From assembly GCF_000524195.1 (NCBI RefSeq), contig NW_020170423.1, forward strand, positions 544,381-608,380: a DNA stretch of 64,000 nt, in the 5' to 3' direction. Shown piece by piece: positions 13,541 to 24,700 of this stretch. The position numbers and the translations under genes are program-made. The first letter of the stretch is position 1. Each line of letters opens with the position of its first letter. The DNA comes from Echinococcus granulosus. Taxonomy: Eukaryota; Platyhelminthes; Cestoda; Cyclophyllidea; Taeniidae. The notes under the pieces are model-generated. The model did not search any database, was not told where the DNA came from, and worked only from the letters and a program-made list of their open reading frames with translations.

Positions 13541-15149
13541 ACTCCAAGTTGCATAAAGTATATTTTCCTCCTAATTAGCTTTGCATAAGTCCAACCACTC
13601 TTCTGATTTCCTGAGGTGATGTTTTTGTCAGAAGTATCCTTCTCGCATGCAACTTTTACTACTGTTTTTAATCACCAAAGTTAGTTGTCTTCATTTCTCT
13701 GACACCATTTACTCACAGCTCTGAAGGAGGAATGAAACATGAACACCTTATTTGTTATAATAGGGCATTAATGTCCGCTTCTTTTCACTTCACTAAATTT
13801 ATCTCTTCAACGGCTGAGTGTCTCCAATTTTCCTTAGTAGGGCCATTCTCTAGACTTTAAAGCATGATTTTTTGATTGCTTTTGACAAGACAAAAACGAC
13901 GCATTTTACGTCTATTTGAAACAATTCCAAGGTTATTAGAGTAGATGGTTGACGAGCAGAATGTCGCTTATTCTCCTCCACTAACCTATGTCATAAAAAT
14001 TGCTTAAGTTTTATTACCGACCTATTGGATGGTTCGGCTGGCTACCTGGAGTACACTAGGCATAACTGAGCGTGACGTACGACTACTCCACCTTTTTTTC
14101 CACTGCACCAATCCTGAAATAATCGGACAGATATGTTGTACGACCTTCCAGCGGCGCTGATCGTATCCGCGTCCTCCCCTCCCCCCATACCACCCCCCAG
14201 GCCTCATGATTGCCCACCACTGCCGTACGCACGAATTCATTCGCTTTTCTGTGTGTACTTTTACAAGTTCAGGGTATGCGCTTTTCCGGCCTCCAGTGGC
14301 ATTTATTTTTTTTTGTTTTTGAGCCATTTGATTGAATTTCGAACCCCCAAGAGCAATCGCATTGGCTACTGGAAGGATAATTTTAACCCACCAGGTTTGT
14401 CGTTCCATTTTATTTCAGAAGCCGCTTTTTGGCTGTGCTTTGATGTCCATTACATTTCGCTGTGGCACAATCACGTTTGTGACTGGTTCATATCGCAGTT
14501 TCGAAATTGTAGCGCTAAAAGCTCAGCATTAACTGTTCCATGTCTGGAGTCGGTGTCCAAATTGAGTCTACAGATTCCCCCACCTGCTTATAGCAGGACC
14601 ACCCCGTAGGCACTAACAAAATTTTACTCAACTCCCCTACGAAATATTCCTATTCTATAAATAGACGGTTGAGCGTTCAATGAATTCAATGTTTAGCTGT
14701 GCAGAAAAATTTCGCCTTCTTATTAGTCGACTAGGCGTTGACCTAACAAGTACGACCGTTGGAAGTCAACAGCAAATGCATTGGTTATTAAATAGTTCTG
14801 CTTGTTTACCTGCTTCCTTAATAATGGTTAAGTAACCCGAGTGGAATGAAGCAGCCTCGGCGCTAACTCCTCACAGCACGACAAAAATAGGGGCGACCTG
14901 CAGCCCATTGTCTGCGATGCGCTTTCTGTGCGACCGGGGAGTGGGCACTTTCGCCGACGTAGCGCTGCGAGCTCGATGAATAGGAAAGTACAGCGGCACG
15001 ACTAATAGAAAAGCTTCGGCCGTCGGAAAATACAGAATACGAGTATCTTTTGCAAAGCTAAAATGATAAATCTGACATTTTTAAAATTGTGTATTGTCAA
15101 AATAGTCAACTTGTATCGAACTCTTACCAAGACTCTAAAAAAAGCTTAA
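13541..15149. other. No gene recognised; overlapping ORFs on both strands at 14.0-14.6 kb
   Basis: A plus-strand ORF of 158 codons (14133-14609) and a minus-strand ORF of 128 codons (14022-14408) overlap. Both are biased by a C-rich stretch at 14160-14220 and have no domain signature, so neither is called. 14840-15010 is more GC-rich than its surroundings. Confidence 0.4.
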
Positions 15150-15290
15150 AACGGTGCCAAAGAAATAAAACTTTGCTGAAGACGAAAGGAGACGTAATAC
15201 TCGGGCAGAATGTGTGTATTGTCGGCCTAAAGAAGGGGTGGGAGGGGGCTACTGGCAAGGCCCAGAGGCTCACTATCAGCATTACAAAAG
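15150..15290 (+). repeat. Partial terminal repeat of the TRIM-like family
   Basis: Contains TGAAGACGAAAGGAGACGTA, ACTCGGGCAGAATG and GGGCTACTGGCAAGGCCC. The first and last segments are lost. Confidence 0.5.
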
Positions 15291-16340
15291 AAGGCTACAA
15301 TTTGTGTTATTTTTTTGTTTTCTAGAGTTTCATTCAAACAGTCCTGGAGAAGTTGCAGCAATTTGAACTTCCACGAGACAGGCCGAGTCTAAGCGGAACT
15401 TAAAGTATTTGTCAGTAGCACCTCTTTGTCTTTTTTGCGTCATCCAATGAGATTTAAAAACACCCTCCTCTCTTACGATCCCAGCTTTACTAATAAGTGA
15501 TTTTAGACATCAAATTTCGTCAAATAAAATAAAATTGACAATCTCTTAAAAAGTTATGATTCTCTTTTCTATCTGTCCAAAATGTGGCAAACCTGTTCAC
15601 ATGTCGAACTCGGCCGTCGTCACACGGATCGTGTCACGCAGCTCCCACCCCTCGAGTGACTAGAATGGGGCATCACAGTGTTGGCACTGGAGGAGGTGGT
15701 GATTCACGCCGTCTGTCACACAACCTGCTGCATTGGTTGTCACTGCAATAGCTTTAATTTATGGTAAGAGTAATTTTTCCCCTTATCCCGAATTGAAAGT
15801 GGGCAGTAATGCGTTAAATAAACCTTGAGGCGGGTATATATATCGAGTTGGATAGGTCTAAATGATTCCAACAAGCAAGTTGAAGGTCAATTGCACTTGT
15901 TTTGCTTAATAAGCATTGGAGGAATGTTTCCGTGACCTTAGGCTACCACCGCCACCACCAGATGGACGGTGGATTCGCGGGTGTGTCCATTTAACGGTCG
16001 GTTTATTTAATGGCCTTGCAATAAATATACACAGAAGGGAAGTACATTAGCTAGATCACAGCTTGGAACAGACTTTTACATGATGCTTTACCTCCTGTTG
16101 CGATCTAGCACTTTGGGTTCCAAAGCGACCAAAAACATTATCGTCGGCAGACACAGTAGACTTGGAATTTAATTGTGGTAAAATCAAGCTCCAACTTTTT
16201 TATTCGTAACATAAAACGCAACCTAATAGTGGAGAAATAGTTGATAGAAAATTGTAAAAAGAAGGATAAAATAATGCCGGAAGAGGCCTTGAGTAACGGG
16301 ATTAACTGGAGCTACTTCAAGTGTCCCAGTAAAGTTGAAG

Positions 16341-16517
16341 TGTAGCGCCCCGCGACATCCCGGAAGACGGGCAAAATATGTATTGTCAACGTGGAGAAGG
16401 GCTGGAAGCTACTAACATAGCCCGCAGGTCAGGCCCCCTGGGCAAAGGTTCATTAGCGGAACCCCCAAGCGTGCCGTTACAAAAAATGGGTGTTAAACAA
16501 TCAATTAACGTATTACA
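16341..16517 (+). repeat. Solo terminal repeat, full length
   Basis: Runs from TGTAGCGCCCCGCGACATCC to AATTAACGTATTACA and gives one of the cleanest views of both family ends. Confidence 0.6.
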
Positions 16518-18631
16518 GGAACTCCAAGCGCGCAGAGGGTGGGGTGAACTAGAAAATTTGAATGGAAGAACCAGTTAATAGGCATTAATCATCGAAACGA
16601 ACTGGTACAAAACATTAAGGTAATTAGCCCTCTATGGATTTGCGATATTCCCATCATCAATTCCCTTGGCAGGTAATATGTGTCCTTCTGCCTGCGTTGA
16701 GCCCATTTTGAGCGTTAAGCGACTCGCCAAGTTGAATATAAAACCTCCATTAGGGAGAGACCACGTGCCTAAATGCAGATGATCCGGTATAGGGAACGAC
16801 AAGAGGAGTCACATCGGGTGTCGCCGAATTGATTAGGCCAATGAATTGATACATTCCACAGCCCTTGTAAAGAAACTTTTGTGTTTCTGTATTACAAAAG
16901 TAAAATACTGCCTCTCTGTTGACCTACTCAGTTTCTACGTCCTTCACACTAATACAAGCACACAAACCCACTGGATAGGCGAACCGTTGTCAGGCCAGTC
17001 TTTCACCTGTCGTGATTATAGGGTACAAGAGACACCAAGCTCTGAGTGAAAGGGGGCAAAGCAATCATGGCGCAACCGCTTAGCACTAAGTCGGAAAATG
17101 ACTCCACTCTTAGTATCAGAAAGAGATTGGAGAAGCTACGAAAGAAAACATATTTTTAATATCGTCACTTGTAACAAACCAGAGGTAAAAAAAGGAAAAC
17201 TCCAATTAGTTACATATTTTATTTGTCTAAGACATCGGAGACTGTTGCCGTTATAGCGGTTAGTCGTTAAGTCAAGTGGAAACGTAGGACTCAGACAGAC
17301 AAAATGGAATAACGAAAAGGCTCTTCCTCAAACTGCAGAGAATCAGTTTTCCCTTTACAGGAGAAGTTTGATATTGGGATTTTAACTGAATAAATTGGAC
17401 AAATTGCTAAACTGAATTCCCAAGGTTTGAGTAGGATTAGTTGTAAGAGTAGAAGTACGTCAAGCAAGTGTCATCAGGCAAGAATTGTCTTCTGCCCTTG
17501 TTGATCTGATCAACCGCATTCACCCAGTCCATGTTTTCTCATCATTTTGTCGCTCCTGTGGTTGTAATAGTCTACTAGCTAAATCATCGTTTGCTTTCAG
17601 CACTGTGAATATCGGGAGCACGGATACATTTTTGACAGAGCAACCAACACATCTAACAATACGGCATGTAGATACAGTCCTTCTATTGCAGAGGCTTTGT
17701 ATTCCAACTCGTTTGACTTGGATACAGTCTAAAGTCCCTCCTGATTCAGCTTAGTGACCGAAATCTTCGAAGCAGAGTCAAACTGAGAGAGTAGTGTACG
17801 TTCAGTTCAATAACAGCGTCACCACCGAGCACACCATTACGGCCTACATTTATATGTTAAACTACTAGTCCCGTATTACGCATATTTCACAAAATTTGCA
17901 TCATAAAGTTAATCTGAATGTCAGAAAAAGACCCACGCAACTACACATAAACAAGACAGCTCAAGTCGACAAGGTGCCTCCTAAACAAAAGCGCTACCAA
18001 ATTTAAAGAAATTCCGCAGTTTTCAATAACCATGATTTCACAACATTATGCCCGGCACAAACCCTTGTTTTGTTTTTGTAATCGTCACCTAAAGATAATT
18101 ATAAGTGAACGTGATGGAATTACGCTTGTGAGGGAAGGCAATAATGCTCACATAAGGCAGAAGCTTATTTTTTAAGACGTATTTTTCGGTTTGAGCTGCT
18201 ATGCCAAAGATGGCTTGAATGACTATTTTGATCCAAAAGACGGATAAAACTAGGATCATATAAGGTCTTTGAAAAGAAAGAGAAGGCAAAGTAGAGCTTA
18301 TGCTTAGAGCAAATAATGGCCAAATCTATGCTACGTTATGCACAGAAAGACAAACTGTTCCAAAAGACTAATAAACGAAAGGGCACCATTGGGCGTGTAA
18401 TTAATTATTTAGGCAGGTAGTCATGTAGGTCGTGAACATGGTCATAGGCTACAGTAAAGCTGGAGATTCAGGATTCGAGCCCTGAGGTCTAGGTGGTGGA
18501 CTCTTGGAAATGCCATTACTAATCTGCATTCTGACACAGTTTACTGGCAAAAAGCACAGACAGAGGCAACAGGATATCAACCCGTAATGATTCGATCTTC
18601 TTAAAATTCCTTATTTTGACTTTGTTGGCAG
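16518..18631. other. Mostly without recognisable features
   Basis: Apart from the open stretch at 17431-17754 I see no gene, RNA or repeat. Confidence 0.4.
17431..17754 (+). other. Open stretch of 107 codons, no assignable product
   Basis: Open from a stop at 17428 to a stop ending 17754 with a non-repetitive peptide (LVDLINRIHPVHVFSSF near its start, then a small cysteine cluster CRSCGC). I see no clear acceptor or donor pair and no recognisable family. Recorded because it lies upstream of the possible terminal exon at 18632 on the same strand. Confidence 0.15.
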
Positions 18632-18858
18632 CCAAGATTTCAAATTTACACATCCATGAAGCGGTATGGACGCTGGACCAAACCAATGGCTTTCCAGCTC
18701 TTACATTCGTCGACAGTGCGTATTTTGTCTCAGTACTCTATCTTCTTGCAACTTTTGCTTTGTTACTGCTGTCATTATTTATGAATACAGAAGAACTAAC
18801 ATTCGAAATTACTCCCGAAAATTACACGCCTAAAATAACCAGATTTTTCCTATATTAA
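18632..18858 (+). CDS. Possible terminal exon with one membrane segment, unknown protein
   Basis: After a good acceptor (TTTGTTGGCAG ending 18631) the sequence is open to a TAA at 18856-18858. The peptide has a hydrophobic segment of about 21 residues (AYFVSVLYLLATFALLLLSL) and a polar C-terminus ending in FFLY. It would end 203 bp before the ZDHHC start codon. No upstream exon is convincing, although an open stretch at 17431-17754 on the same strand could be examined. May be a real last exon or a chance ORF. Confidence 0.25.
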
Positions 18859-19061
18859 ATGGCGAAAGTATTGTAAAATATAAAAATTATGTGACCTGCA
18901 TAAAAAAATTTTTTAATGATATAAAAATCAGGTGTTTTTACAGTCGAACAACAAACAGTCTTTTTCTTTCACACATTATTTGTCTGCCTGATATGAATCA
19001 GGCGCTGTAAATGAAAGTCCGATGAAAATGAAGTAGCGTCTGCTTGTGTTCGAGAAGCATA

Positions 19062-21125
19062 ATGGGGTGTCGTACATTTTTTTCAAGGAACATAGGGCCT
19101 GCCCTAGTTTCTTGGTTTCTCCTTCTCGCCATATCCATCTTATACCTTATTTTTGTGTATGTTTATCATGTGCACTTTGAAGTATCTTTAGCTGCTGGGA
19201 GTTCAGCCGAACCCATGGATACATCATTATAATTCTTCAGCTTATTTTGCTCTTTTATGTGATTTTGAATTTTGCTCGTGCCACTTTTATGGACCCTGGG
19301 TACTTGCCTAGAGGTTTGCCTTCTGATTTGTCTACTTTTTTACATAGGCGTGCCTGGTGAAAAAGTTATGAGCAATGACAAAACTTCCCCACCACGACCG
19401 ATTATGTATAAAACTGTACAGATAAATGGTGTTCCTACTCGCCTCAAGTGGTGTGTTACGTGTGAGATATATCGGCTACCTCGTTGCTCTCATTGCTCTA
19501 TCTGCAAACACTGTATAGATGTAGGGTTCGTCAGGTAATCTACCATGTTTTAGACATTTGATCATCACTGTCCTTGGGTTAATAATTGTATCGGAAGACG
19601 CAACTACCGGTTTTTCTTCTTTTTCCTGCTTTCGCTCACTTTCCATATGATAATGACATTTACTGTATCTTTGCTATTTGTACTGGAACGGCAACAAAAC
19701 CTAATGACTACGGAAGGCATCATAGCGTATGCTTGTCATTAAGAATAATCCTTGCAGGAATGTCATTCTCATTCTTGTGGGCCTCATCTTCATCCCAGTT
19801 GTCGGACTTACCGGATTTCACATATATCTGGTCTTTAATGGTCTCACAACAAATGAGCAGGTAAGTCTACTTGCCAACTATCACTGCTAATATTATTTTT
19901 AAAATAATTATGCAACTTCTTTTGCAGGTCACTTCGAAGTATGGCGACAACCACAGTCCATTCGATCGTGGGCCATGTAGCAATTGCACATTAATGTTTT
20001 GCAGACCACTTGGAGCTATGTAAGCATCATTTATTGTCTGTTACTTCTAGTCTAATACGAAAACCCGTCACCGGTGCTGCTATGCAACTTAGCCTGCAAG
20101 CGAAGTATCGCCAAAAAATGCGACGGTCGCTAAAGAATTCTCGAACGAAAGGCGTGAATGGGGTATGTTTCACTTGTCTTTACATTTGATGCTTATGTTT
20201 ACAGAAGGCAAACGCATATTCAGGCGTTATGCGGACAAACACTTCTGATTCGCAACCACCAGTATTGATGTCTGAACTGGCTAATCGTTTAGATGGCGAT
20301 ACTAATGCGTCGCCAAAGGCTCTCCTGTTACGACTGAACAATGAAGAAAACTCCTTGCCGCAGGTCCCAAGTTTTTCGTTGACTGACAAACAAGAGGACT
20401 CTCAATATCCCAATGTGAATTATCAAGGAGGCGGTGTGCCCTATCCTGATAAATTACCAGGTGGATTTTCCTATCGTACCCCCGAGGAACCCACTGAAGT
20501 TAACCCTGGCGAGTCTACTGGGCGAATATTCTCTTGCAAACATCTGGCAGAGGATCATCCAACCCGGGCGGGCCACCAAACGTCCAGAAGCCAAATGGAC
20601 TATAATACTTCGGTCGTGTACTCGATGCAAGCCAACGCTCCCCTTGTGCCTCCTCACATGCCCAATCACTCTTCCATCCCTAAGCTTTACCAGCCACCCT
20701 TAGTGGTGCCAAAAACTGCCAACGTTCCTCCCTCCTCATCTTCCCGTCTTAAGGCCTTTGACGAATCGCCGAGAATTGAAGCTCCATCCTCTCGTCGCAG
20801 ACAGCAGCAGCAACAACAGCAGCCACAGCAGATCCCCACCTCCGCCTATGCTGGTGGCAGTGTTTTGCCAAAGTATCCCGTCAAACAAGTACCGAATCCC
20901 ACGCAATCGATGAATTCCCGCACCCCCTCGAGAGACAAGCGTCTACAGCACTACGCGCCTCGACAGCCGGCCTACAGTATGCCTGTGACCAGTGAGGGCT
21001 ACTTCGTTTCGCAGCAGCCACAAACTCTACGTGAGTATCACTTCGCTCAACAGGCCCCAAGAGGTAACCCCGCTATTATTTCCTCAGAGGAGGCCCCTGA
21101 TGGTACTTTTGAGATCTCAGTTTGA
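19062..21125 (+). CDS. ZDHHC5/8-like: Palmitoyltransferase ZDHHC5/8-like, 8 exons, 596 aa
   Basis: Exons 19062-19156, 19192-19313, 19348-19520, 19554-19726, 19758-19860, 19928-20019, 20051-20162 and 20205-21125; all introns are GT-AG and the frame is kept throughout. The enzyme transfers palmitate to cysteines of membrane-associated proteins. Visible: TM1 about residues 12-32, TM2 about 42-62 followed by the DPG motif (ATFMDPG), the zinc-binding cysteine-rich domain ([18 protein letters not shown]), DHHC at 133-136 with catalytic Cys136, [12 protein letters not shown]3 and TM4, and the TTxE motif TTNE at about 218-221. The roughly 300-residue tail is Pro/Ser/Gln rich with a Q run and ends in EISV, the class of PDZ ligand found at the end of vertebrate ZDHHC5 and ZDHHC8. 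The start is the first ATG after an in-frame stop at 19029; an upstream non-coding exon is possible. The canonical RPPR of the domain reads RLPR here. Family assignment is firm; orthology to both ZDHHC5 and ZDHHC8 is inferred from ATFMDPG and EISV. Confidence 0.9.
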
Positions 21126-21743
21126 TATCCCCCCGTAATGCACGCACCTCTGTGTAAATAACCGTATGAATTACCTCTCCCACCCTTCCCGTCTTCGACA
21201 CGTTCGTCTGAATGCGGTCTGCCCTTTCACTTTTCTCTTTTACCGCCCCGCGTCCTCGGACATCCTCTTCCGCATTTTATTTTCTAGTTTCTTTTTTAAT
21301 GTAATGAAAATTTCATTTCTCACCTCTGTTTTCAACCCCTTCCCCTGCTTCGAGCACCCTATTTTCGCCCTACCATTTCCTTTTCCTGGGTAACCTAAAA
21401 GAAAATCAGGTGGAGAGCAAAGTTTCCCACTGTGCTCGGCATATTGCCTTGTGAGACAAGCAGAAATGCATTTTTATCAGTGTTTGCTCTCTGCTATTTT
21501 GGATTTGGAGTGTTTTTTTTGTGGTTGTGGCTCTAAAGCGCCTCATTATTAGTCAGATCATGACTTATTTCGAATAACAGCCGCAGTTGTGTGATTTTGT
21601 TTGTGTGAATGTGTGCTCACTAGAAGTTTTATTAGAGATCATCGCTTATGGACTTTCTCACGTATGTTTTGAACTGACATCTGAGTTTTTTGGCATAAAT
21701 CCGCTTAGTCATAAATAGCTTTTCTTACACCGCAGAGTATTTT
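21126..21743 (+). other. Intergenic gap ZDHHC to nischarin (618 bp)
   Basis: Contains the ZDHHC 3' UTR and whatever 5' sequence nischarin uses. It is T-rich and CT-rich near 21180-21380. I do not find a canonical AATAAA polyadenylation hexamer, nor an ORF worth calling. Confidence 0.5.
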
Positions 21744-21746
21744 ATG
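21726..21746 (+). promoter_or_regulatory. Splice acceptor just before the nischarin start codon
   Basis: A pyrimidine-containing stretch ending in an AG at 21734-21735 (TTACACCGCAG) lies nine bases upstream of ATG 21744, 600 bp after the ZDHHC stop codon. It could accept a spliced leader or a 5' UTR exon. It is not needed to explain any coding junction. No leader sequence is visible in this window. Confidence 0.4.
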
Positions 21747-24700
21747 GTTGATTGCCTTCAAAGCGACTCGATTCCAGCTGATGCTATCTTCAACGAAGAC
21801 GGAACTGTGAAGCTGGGCCATGGATGTCTTTCAGCTGCTATCCAGCGATGCATGTTAAGCGACCATGTGGTAGGTTAACCAAGGTTATTTCAAATGTCCA
21901 TTCAGCAACCTTTTCCGTTTTCTTTTATTCTTATTGTACAAGTACTATCCTTAGATCGACGGTGTACCCGAATGTGTTTTTAAAGACTCAAGCCCTATTA
22001 TCTACCTGCAATTCAATCCTGTGAATTGAGACATTTGTCTAATCTCATCTGTTGGCGGGTTCTAACCTGTAGGCCTTTAGCGAAAGGCGTTTTACAAGTG
22101 ATACCTTTTCCAATGTGAATAGGTGCCTTCTTTTCACTCTTACTAAAAGGCAATTCATTAATAATTTAGAAAGAGGTAAAGGGATTAACTCCGGTCCCTC
22201 CTACTTCATCTTGAGATATTTAAAAGAATGGCTTTCGTTAAAATCCATTGTTTTAATCATGGTATGCGCAGTTTGGGAGTGGGAACTATTGAGACGTCAA
22301 AGTGACAAACTGAAAATTGCAATCTACCCCCCCTGAACGGTTGTCGGCCCTTTTCAATGTACAACAGCGTGTCGTAATAATCTCACTTGTCGAGTTTTGC
22401 TTGGATCAATCCACCTTTCAGCGCGAATCTTGATACACCATAAGCTCAGCTAGTTGGCATTTTGTGATAAGCTGATTACGTTATCCTGTTGCATACTCTC
22501 GGTGCGCTATCATGTAATTTCGTGTACCCTCTGGCTAACTGATTTAGTTTATGTTCGCTTTGGATGGCCACCTTTCAATCCTGGGTTTTTTTTGAAACCT
22601 TGTTTACCATCTAACTCATCCTTTTGAAAAATAACTTTGTTTCACTAGCCATATTGGTACCAGTCTCCGTATTCTTATCGAAGGCTCAAGTAGCCTAATC
22701 ATCGAGAGAATATGCTTTTACATGTTTTAAATTCCTAATATCATAGAAATTCATAACCGGAGCGCGTCTTCTTCTTTTTTTCTGTCCCTAGGAGTATGAC
22801 ATTCAGCTGAAGCATCCAAAAGGTCACACGTGGTGTGTTACAAGAAGGTATCGGGAGTTCAGAATCCTTCAAAAAGCTGTAAGTTTGTCTTTTTTTAGTC
22901 CTATGAACCCATCTTCCTTAAGGCGTGACGGCAAGGTTTTGTTTTCAAATTAAAGCTCTTGTTTCCTAGAATAATAAATACTCGAATTAATCCAGCATGT
23001 CTTAACTCTTGGCCTTGCTGTTTGCCTCTCTTTGTGACTGCTTACTTATGCAGCTAGAAGTGATAGAAGGCTGCAAGCAGGCATTGATTTAACGAAAGGA
23101 GTTTCATGTAATTCCTTATCCTGAACCTGACATTCTTTGACGTGGAGGGAACGGTCCATTGCCTAGAAAGTTAGAATTTTATCTGTGTAATATCTGGTAA
23201 ATACAGTAATATAGGGTTACCAGATTCGGTAGCATTATTTGTGAACTGTCAATTAACAGAATGGGTCAATCTATTCTCGTTCGGCTAACTGCAAGGTCTC
23301 ATTTAATTCTTGACAGCCTCCGTCTTCCATATTCGACTAGTTGAGACTCACGAAACTGCAATTAAAGATGTCAGCTTTAGGCTATCAAGCTATTCCCTAT
23401 TATCTTGTTGCTTGGTCTTGGCTCATTTATTATGCCGATTCAAATCATGCATTTAAGTTACGTTGCACATAAAAACCCGAGGTGACACGCTGATGTTGAT
23501 GCAGCAGGTCACGGATGATAGCTTTCTGTGTTTCCTTGTACAATATGCTGGATAAGGCGCCGTCCGCTCATGTACTAATAATTTCTTTTGCGACCGACCG
23601 ATTCACTGCTCTGTATGCAAGCACTCAACTACTCAGTCGATTGGCGCACCCTCCTTGTGTGAACTCATCCCCTAGGATGTATTCCAGCTTGGCGTCTTTA
23701 CTGTTGTTTATGTAGTTGACTACCCCCCGCCCTCTGGACGGGGTGTAAACAGAATGCCTTACACTCGGTCACGCCCTGACCACCGCCAATCAAAACCACC
23801 GCTTCTTGTGACTATTATAAAGCGTATCAAAGAATTCTGGGGGGAAGGTGAGGAGGTCACAGCACGTCTCATTAATTATCAGTGGAAATGGAGCGGCTTT
23901 TCTCACTTTCATGTAGGTGTTGAACACGATGAGTGCAGCTAGTTCGCGTTAGGTGAATCCAAGTAATCACCGTCGAGAACATTCGTGGAGATGAGCTTTG
24001 AAACTCGTTACCGTATGACTATCTGGTGGCATTAGTTCAACATACATACCACTTGCTGTGAGGAAGAAACGCTTTTTAAGTTTTTCTGTCATTTACTTTG
24101 TAGTTGCAGTCAAAGTACAACCTATCGCAAGATCAGATAGCTACGCTGCCAGGCAAAAAGTTCTTCAACAACCTCTCTCCAGCGTTTGTACAGCAGCGAA
24201 GTCTCGAATTGGAGGAGTATCTCAACAGGCTTCTCTCCTACTACACCCTTCCTCCACCACCTCTTGCCAATTTTATCGATTGGGAGAGATATGTAGGTTA
24301 TGCCCCATTTCGTATAATTTCCACACTTCTTTTCATCTTGTTGAAGTAACTGGTATAATATGGTCGTGCTCAACAATGCGTAAGCGATATCGAAAGAAAA
24401 TCGGTTACCTCAGTTCAAATATTTTATTATTCTAGTTTGAACTGGTCCATTCGAATGTTGCTTAAAAACTAAACAAGTGGAATTATCTCTAGACCAAAAA
24501 TAACATTTTAAAACCCAATTAGTCTGTTTGGACACGGTTAAGTGTGCAATCAGTTATCTTGGACTGATTAGGAACCATTGACTCATGTGACTCTCGGGTT
24601 TATGTTGGATAATCACGGTGTCATATGCATTTGATGCTGTTGGCAAGGCATTGTCGTGGAGACGTGCTAGTATATCATTAGCCGGAAGCACCTGCCGATG

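Noticed and set aside
14022..14609. ORFs of 158 (plus) and 128 (minus) codons
   Set aside because: They overlap on opposite strands, are driven by a C-rich tract, and have no domains or splice context.
18460..18520. tRNA-like T-arm (CAGGATTCGAGCCCTG)
   Set aside because: The loop is one base too long and no acceptor stem, D-arm or anticodon arm can be drawn around it.
19062..20204. ZDHHC looks frame-shifted and could be a pseudogene
   Set aside because: Every frame change is explained by a GT-AG intron of at least 31 bp with matching phase, and all catalytic and structural motifs are intact.
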